Origin: Pseudoalteromonas sp. SMS1 | GTDB taxonomy: Bacteria > Pseudomonadota > Gammaproteobacteria > Enterobacterales > Alteromonadaceae | NCBI RefSeq assembly: GCF_021530565.1 | Contig: NZ_JAKGBI010000003.1 | Coordinates: 186,001-250,000 of the forward strand | Length of the DNA stretch: 64,000 nucleotides | Direction of reading: 5' to 3' | In this document: piece by piece, positions 63,375-64,000 of the stretch | Layout of the letters: every line of letters starts with the position of its first letter | How positions within the stretch are numbered: the stretch's first letter is position 1 | Translations under genes and position numbers: made by a program | The notes under the pieces: generated by a model | Database searches by the model: none | What the model was told of the DNA's origin: nothing | Seen by the model: only the letters and a program-made list of their open reading frames with translations

Positions 63375-63402
63375 AAAAAAGCTCCCACGGTGGAGCTTTT
63401 TT
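63375..63402 (+). terminator. Intrinsic terminator after the DUF3718 gene
   Basis: Six A, GCTCC, a 6-base loop, GGAGC and six T form a symmetrical intrinsic terminator 14 bases after the stop. It could work on both strands. Confidence 0.92.
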
Positions 63403-63631
63403 GCATTTTGGACCAGCGAATATAGAATTTTTAGGTTTCCCACCCAGAAAAATATTCGCTTCGACATGGTAATGTGTAATACCGTATCACTATGCCGTAT
63501 TAAGCCGTTTTGAAACCTGACCTAAATCAACTTTATAACAGCGTAATGACATTTTTCTTAATTTCCCCCTTGAGAATTGGATTAGTTGCTCCAATACTTA
63601 TCTATAGGGTAAATAAAAAAAGGAAGATCCT

Positions 63632-63988
63632 ATGAAGATTAATCTTTCTGGTCATCACGTTGACATGACAGATGCTGTTAAACAACACGTACATGAAAAG
63701 TTCGCAAAGATTGCGAACCACTTTCCATCGTTGTTATCTCTAGATATCATCATCACCAAAGAGCATAAAAAGTTTTATACGGAAATTAGTACAAATTATG
63801 CGGGTTCAAGAATTTCGGTAAAAGGTGACGATGATGTCATGTACCCCGCAATTGCAAGCGCTGCGAAAAAGCTGGATGCGTCACTCAAACATAGAAAAGG
63901 TCAGCTAAAGGCAAATAAACATGAAAAGCCGGTCAGTACGACACCACCCATCGCACATGAAATCATTCAAGAGATGAATTTAAATTAG
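63632..63988 (+). CDS. hpf: Ribosome hibernation promoting factor (HPF/RaiA family)
   Basis: AAGGAAG precedes ATG 63632. The 118-residue protein has the HPF/RaiA fold (MKINLSGHHVDMTDAVKQHV, ISTNYAGSRISVKGDDDVMY, AIASAAKKLDASLKHRKGQL). It is longer than E. coli HPF (95) and has a C-terminal tail of 24 residues, closer in size to RaiA (113). Its N-terminus is more HPF-like. It binds the 30S subunit in stationary phase and silences ribosomes. The name hpf follows the N-terminal resemblance. Confidence 0.9.
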   Translation: MKINLSGHHVDMTDAVKQHVHEKFAKIANHFPSLLSLDIIITKEHKKFYTEISTNYAGSRISVKGDDDVMYPAIASAAKKLDASLKHRKGQLKANKHEKPVSTTPPIAHEIIQEMNLN

Positions 63989-64000
63989 TATAGAAAGGGG

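Overview
The window looks like chromosomal DNA from a marine gammaproteobacterium of the order Alteromonadales, most likely Pseudoalteromonas. The evidence is gene content and gene order: nadC and ampDE next to a type IV pilus cluster, mtnN followed by cbiB, trmB divergent from mutY-yggX, ispB divergent from rplU-rpmA-obgE, the DUF3718 and PilZ families, and moderate to low GC. The genus is inferred, not tested. I saw no rRNA, tRNA, CRISPR array, insertion sequence or prophage gene.

From 1 to about 30.8 kb the window is accessory in character. It begins with the 3' part of a hybrid histidine kinase. Three membrane-anchored winged-helix regulators of the CadC/ToxR type follow, with TPR (1618), LamG (5905) and beta-propeller (25603) output-side domains. 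The LamG regulator is divergent from a secreted beta-helix protein. The beta-propeller regulator is divergent from an RND pump and its adaptor, and it carries two G8 tracts in a tandem repeat, which suggests phase variation. This part also holds an S9 peptidase, an unannotated 47-residue RiPP-like precursor gene (10188-10331), a LysE/MocR divergent pair with a repeated ATACAATT operator, RidA, a J-like membrane protein lacking HPD, the pbpC/alpha-2-macroglobulin pair, an AraC-GyrI regulator, an esterase and a LysR regulator.

From 30.8 to 46.6 kb lie pilus and envelope genes. The minus-strand series is nadC, pilA, pilC, pilD, coaE, pilB, yacG, with pilB displaced from its usual place between pilA and pilC. 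Divergent ampD-ampE, a large double-PilZ protein, radA, an unknown exported protein, a MepM-like endopeptidase and tyrS follow.

From 46.6 to 64 kb are mainly housekeeping genes: cbiB, mtnN, a DUF2726 protein, folE2, then arcB and arcA placed tail to tail. Next come a CHASE8-like histidine kinase overlapping a YfiR-family gene, rsmC, trmB, mutY, yggX, ispB, rplU, rpmA, obgE, folA, a DUF3718 protein and a hibernation factor. Strong intrinsic terminators separate many of these units.

The best candidates for undescribed biology are the orphan RiPP-like gene, the putatively phase-variable regulator of the RND pump, the YfiR/CHASE8 kinase pair, and an ArcB that seems to lack one of the two redox cysteines known in E. 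coli.
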